Assembly: GCF_000192795.1 (NCBI RefSeq)
Contig: NW_007360623.1
Coordinates: 30,639-94,638 of the forward strand
Direction: 5' to 3'
DNA from: Vavraia culicis subsp. floridensis
Lineage: Eukaryota; Microsporidia; Pleistophoridae
DNA: 64,000 nucleotides
Under the pieces are notes generated by a model, which saw only the letters and a program-made list of their open reading frames with translations, did no database searches and had not been told where the DNA came from. The position numbers and the translations under genes were made by a program. This document shows positions 61,903-64,000 of this stretch, in pieces. The first letter of the stretch is position 1. Every line of letters starts with the position of its first letter.

Positions 61903-62440
61903 AATGCACCGACTTCTTAACTTATTTATAGTTTTGATTCTTTACATAAAAATGAACGCTAGTCGATGATGAGAACATACAAACTGTTCACCAAAACATC
62001 TGTTTAATTGTGATATTATGTTCTGCTACATTGACCAAAAACTTACTTTTACATCCATTTTGTATTCGCAAATGTATTTCATTCCTTTCTGGTAAATCAT
62101 CTAAATATATTGTAAATGCTATCATGATTTGTAACAATGTTGAGGACATCAAACAAAAGTTAAAAGTGCAGATATGTTATTTATTTCATGCAGTTTGATT
62201 AGACGTGGTGGTGTTCATAAAAACAGCCAACCAAATAATAGTAGGGGTTGAATAAATAAAAATAGAATGAAAATATTGTTTGTAAATGATGACTAAGTGC
62301 ATCTCATAAAGAATGAGTTGTACAACAACTTTAGACTCTTCATGCAGTGCGAATACGTGAAACAAATGTTTTCATTTTTCTCGAAGGGTCAAATAATTTA
62401 TTTTTCAGAACTGATCAATCAGCTTTCGAGTTGTATTCTC

Positions 62441-63128
62441 ATGTATTAAATCGATGGGTGATAACGTAATTAACGTGAAAGTTCAATACTGAAGTAGTTT
62501 AAATAAACGATAATCTTAAAAGGGTTCCTTAAGCATGATGATCGTTACTTTAAAACAGCTGCTCAACAATTTACTGAGCAGTGATATGAATGAACAATTC
62601 GATAGGACCAAGGCAATCTTGAAGGTGCCTAGGGCGTTTAAATTCAAAATGGGCATATAACCCGATTAAGCAAATCAATGAGTCATCTATACGATGGGAT
62701 CAATTGAATCGTTCGTGTGGTAAGCAATCCATGCGAATAGCTGTCACAAGCGCAAAAAATACTGCACATACAAACAAAATAAGTAAAACATTTACTTTTT
62801 TCTTTGCATTTCATCTCTGCACATGATAATGATAAGATACCGCGTTATGCTTTTGACCTGATGATATAGCTACGATTTGTTGCTTAAGTCATTTAGTCCG
62901 ATAATGACATTAAAATAGTAACAGCAAGGTTAAACTTACGGAGTGGTGGGTAGCAAAAAAACCATAAAAATCTATTTCTGTGAACCATTGCACAGTGCTT
63001 ATAACAGAACACTCATTCTTGCTGATTTGTTTTCTCTGTGTTTCTAAAACAGAAAATCGGAGCAGCAAACTTACGCTGTGCAGGCTAAGCATTGACCTGA
63101 AAATTTTTTAATACCCGGTGCCCTCTAA
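62441..63128. other. Intergenic
   Basis: 690 bases, no supportable gene. GCCCTCTAA at the right edge is the start motif of the next gene. Confidence 0.45.
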
Positions 63129-63851
63129 ATGGTTACGAAGGAGAAGATCATCAAAGCCACATATTACCAATTTATATCGATAATAGTTATTGTGATTCTT
63201 ACGGTCACCGTTAACAAACACTTTAAATATCTCCTAGGCTTGGTTTTCTTGAATATGAGCATTCTTTTTTTCCAGTACATAAGCGTGTGCCAGAGAAACG
63301 GAGTCGATACAGAAAGAGCTGTGATAAGGGCCCTGAAACCAAAAAAATGTAAGAAAAGAGAAGATATCAGCGAACAGCAAAAGGATATACTAGATGGTAG
63401 TAGTATTATGGACACCAATTTAAGCTTGAAAGAGAGCACTCAACGTGCTGGAATGTCGGACCTAGCCGCAACGAGAAGAGGCTTCGAAAAGTTTATTGTG
63501 CAGTATGTCATCCCTGTATCGAGTTCAAGCATGGACGATTCAATAGATTCTATGGATATGACCACTCATGATCTTGTGAAGAATATTTTGAAACACGGTT
63601 TTATATCATACGATAGGAAGAAAATAGAGCATAGGCGGGTGATGTATGAGTTGCTGAGAAAAGTATTTGGTGAGAGAGGAATTGTGGTTCATCCGGAATG
63701 TATGGTGTACTGCTACGTGAACAAGGAGCGAATGGAAAGTTGGGGCGACCCTGTACTGGCCTATCTTTTTATGGTCTGCTGTGCCGTACGGGATAACAAC
63801 GAATGGTTTGATAGAAAGGGAATGCGCTTCTTGGATGAGCTCTTGACTTAA
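63129..63851 (+). CDS. Unknown membrane protein, 240 aa
   Basis: Two adjacent hydrophobic helices (about residues 14-29 and 33-52; IIVIVILTVTVN and LLGLVFLNMSILFFQY) form a likely hairpin anchor near the N terminus. A basic patch (LKPKKCKKRE) follows, then a Ser/Asp-rich linker and a helical C-terminal part (150-240) with HGFISYDRKKIEHRRVMYELLRK. The layout (N-terminal double helix, soluble tail) suggests an endomembrane or nuclear-envelope protein, but I recognise no family. GCCC lies seven bases before the ATG, which supports the start. Confidence 0.72.
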   Translation: MVTKEKIIKATYYQFISIIVIVILTVTVNKHFKYLLGLVFLNMSILFFQYISVCQRNGVDTERAVIRALKPKKCKKREDISEQQKDILDGSSIMDTNLSLKESTQRAGMSDLAATRRGFEKFIVQYVIPVSSSSMDDSIDSMDMTTHDLVKNILKHGFISYDRKKIEHRRVMYELLRKVFGERGIVVHPECMVYCYVNKERMESWGDPVLAYLFMVCCAVRDNNEWFDRKGMRFLDELLT

Positions 63852-64000
63852 ATGCGAGTTTTGCTCAATGCAGCCCTTTCAGTTGGTTGCTTAACAGTAC
63901 TTGGATAGGTTGTAAAATTAATCGTAGCAGTAAATTTAATAAAAATATGAGAAAAGCAATTATAGTGTGCTTAAAATCACTGATACCAACGATTTTAACG

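Larger units (their letters stand above)
60404..62440 (-). mobile_element. Decayed Helitron of about 2 kb (copy D)
   Basis: On the minus strand the left end starts near 62440 with ACAACTCGAAAGCTGATTGA, the same left end as copies A, B, C and E. The right end has a hairpin, CCCATTTTGATAAATGGG (60418-60435), then ATAGCACAG near 60404, like copies A, B and F. Inside is the C-terminal part of a Helitron helicase with stops and a frameshift, no replicase, and about 800 bases of unrecognised sequence including a 74-codon frame (61678-61902). It shares about 250 bases around and after the helicase stop with copy F at 29.4-29.7 kb, in opposite orientation. Confidence 0.8.

Noticed and set aside
1..64000. 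tRNA, rRNA, spliceosomal RNA genes and CRISPR arrays
   Set aside because: I looked for T-loop and A-box patterns, rRNA-like conserved blocks and regular spaced repeats and found none I could support by eye; a covariance-model scan would be decisive.
1..64000. Introns
   Set aside because: All recognisable genes read through in one frame (apart from transposon relics and the single TAA gene); I saw no need for splicing.

Overview
The window looks like a chromosome segment from a microsporidian. Its genes are intron-free and eukaryotic: an RNA polymerase I subunit, coatomer beta and gamma, CDK7, CPSF30, HP1, CENP-C and an exosome Rrp6-like protein. Proteins are often shorter than their family norm. 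Almost every start codon has a C-rich run (CCC to CCCCC), usually within about 25 bases upstream, a known start-proximal signal in microsporidia. Wide intergenic spaces and transposon remains suggest one of the larger, less compact genomes, such as the Trachipleistophora/Vavraia group. That placement is inference from style, not from a search.

Layout. 1-5.2 kb is gene-poor, with one doubtful ORF and a short Helitron-like element. 5.2-12 kb carries an Hst3/Hst4-type sirtuin and, convergent to it, RPA135. 12-16.8 kb holds a second short Helitron-like element and a reduced-folate-carrier-like transporter. 16.8-24 kb has CDK7/Kin28, an acidic membrane-anchored protein, a third Helitron-like element and an unknown 557-residue protein. 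24.4-28.4 kb has a 20-bp minisatellite abutting the beta-COP gene, then a UBA-UBX protein. 29-32 kb is a mobile/decayed zone: a deleted Helitron replicase-helicase, an unknown gene with an in-frame stop and a Helitron 5' end. 32.4-36 kb has a stand-alone C-terminal half of DNA polymerase epsilon and a TatD nuclease. 37-40 kb has CENP-C and HP1. 42-48 kb has a secreted LRR-like protein, CPSF30/Yth1 and a catalytically degenerate Rrp6. 49-56.3 kb is a minus-strand run: a degenerate ABCG half-transporter, a NIPA-like transporter with a cysteine-rich ectodomain, and three small coiled-coil or unknown proteins. 57.7-60 kb is gamma-COP. 60.4-62.4 kb is a decayed Helitron of about 2 kb, and 63.1-63.9 kb is an unknown membrane protein.

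Themes. (1) Three proteins keep a recognisable family scaffold without its catalysis: Rrp6 without its DEDD-Y residues, an ABCG protein without Walker A Lys, Walker B Glu or H-loop His, and Pol epsilon reduced to its non-catalytic half. (2) A Helitron family is present as coding relics and as roughly 290-320 bp non-autonomous copies sharing 5' and 3' ends. (3) Many otherwise compact proteins carry long low-complexity insertions. (4) Several genes concern chromatin: Hst3/4-like sirtuin, HP1 with an intact methyl-lysine cage, CENP-C and the Pol epsilon C-half.
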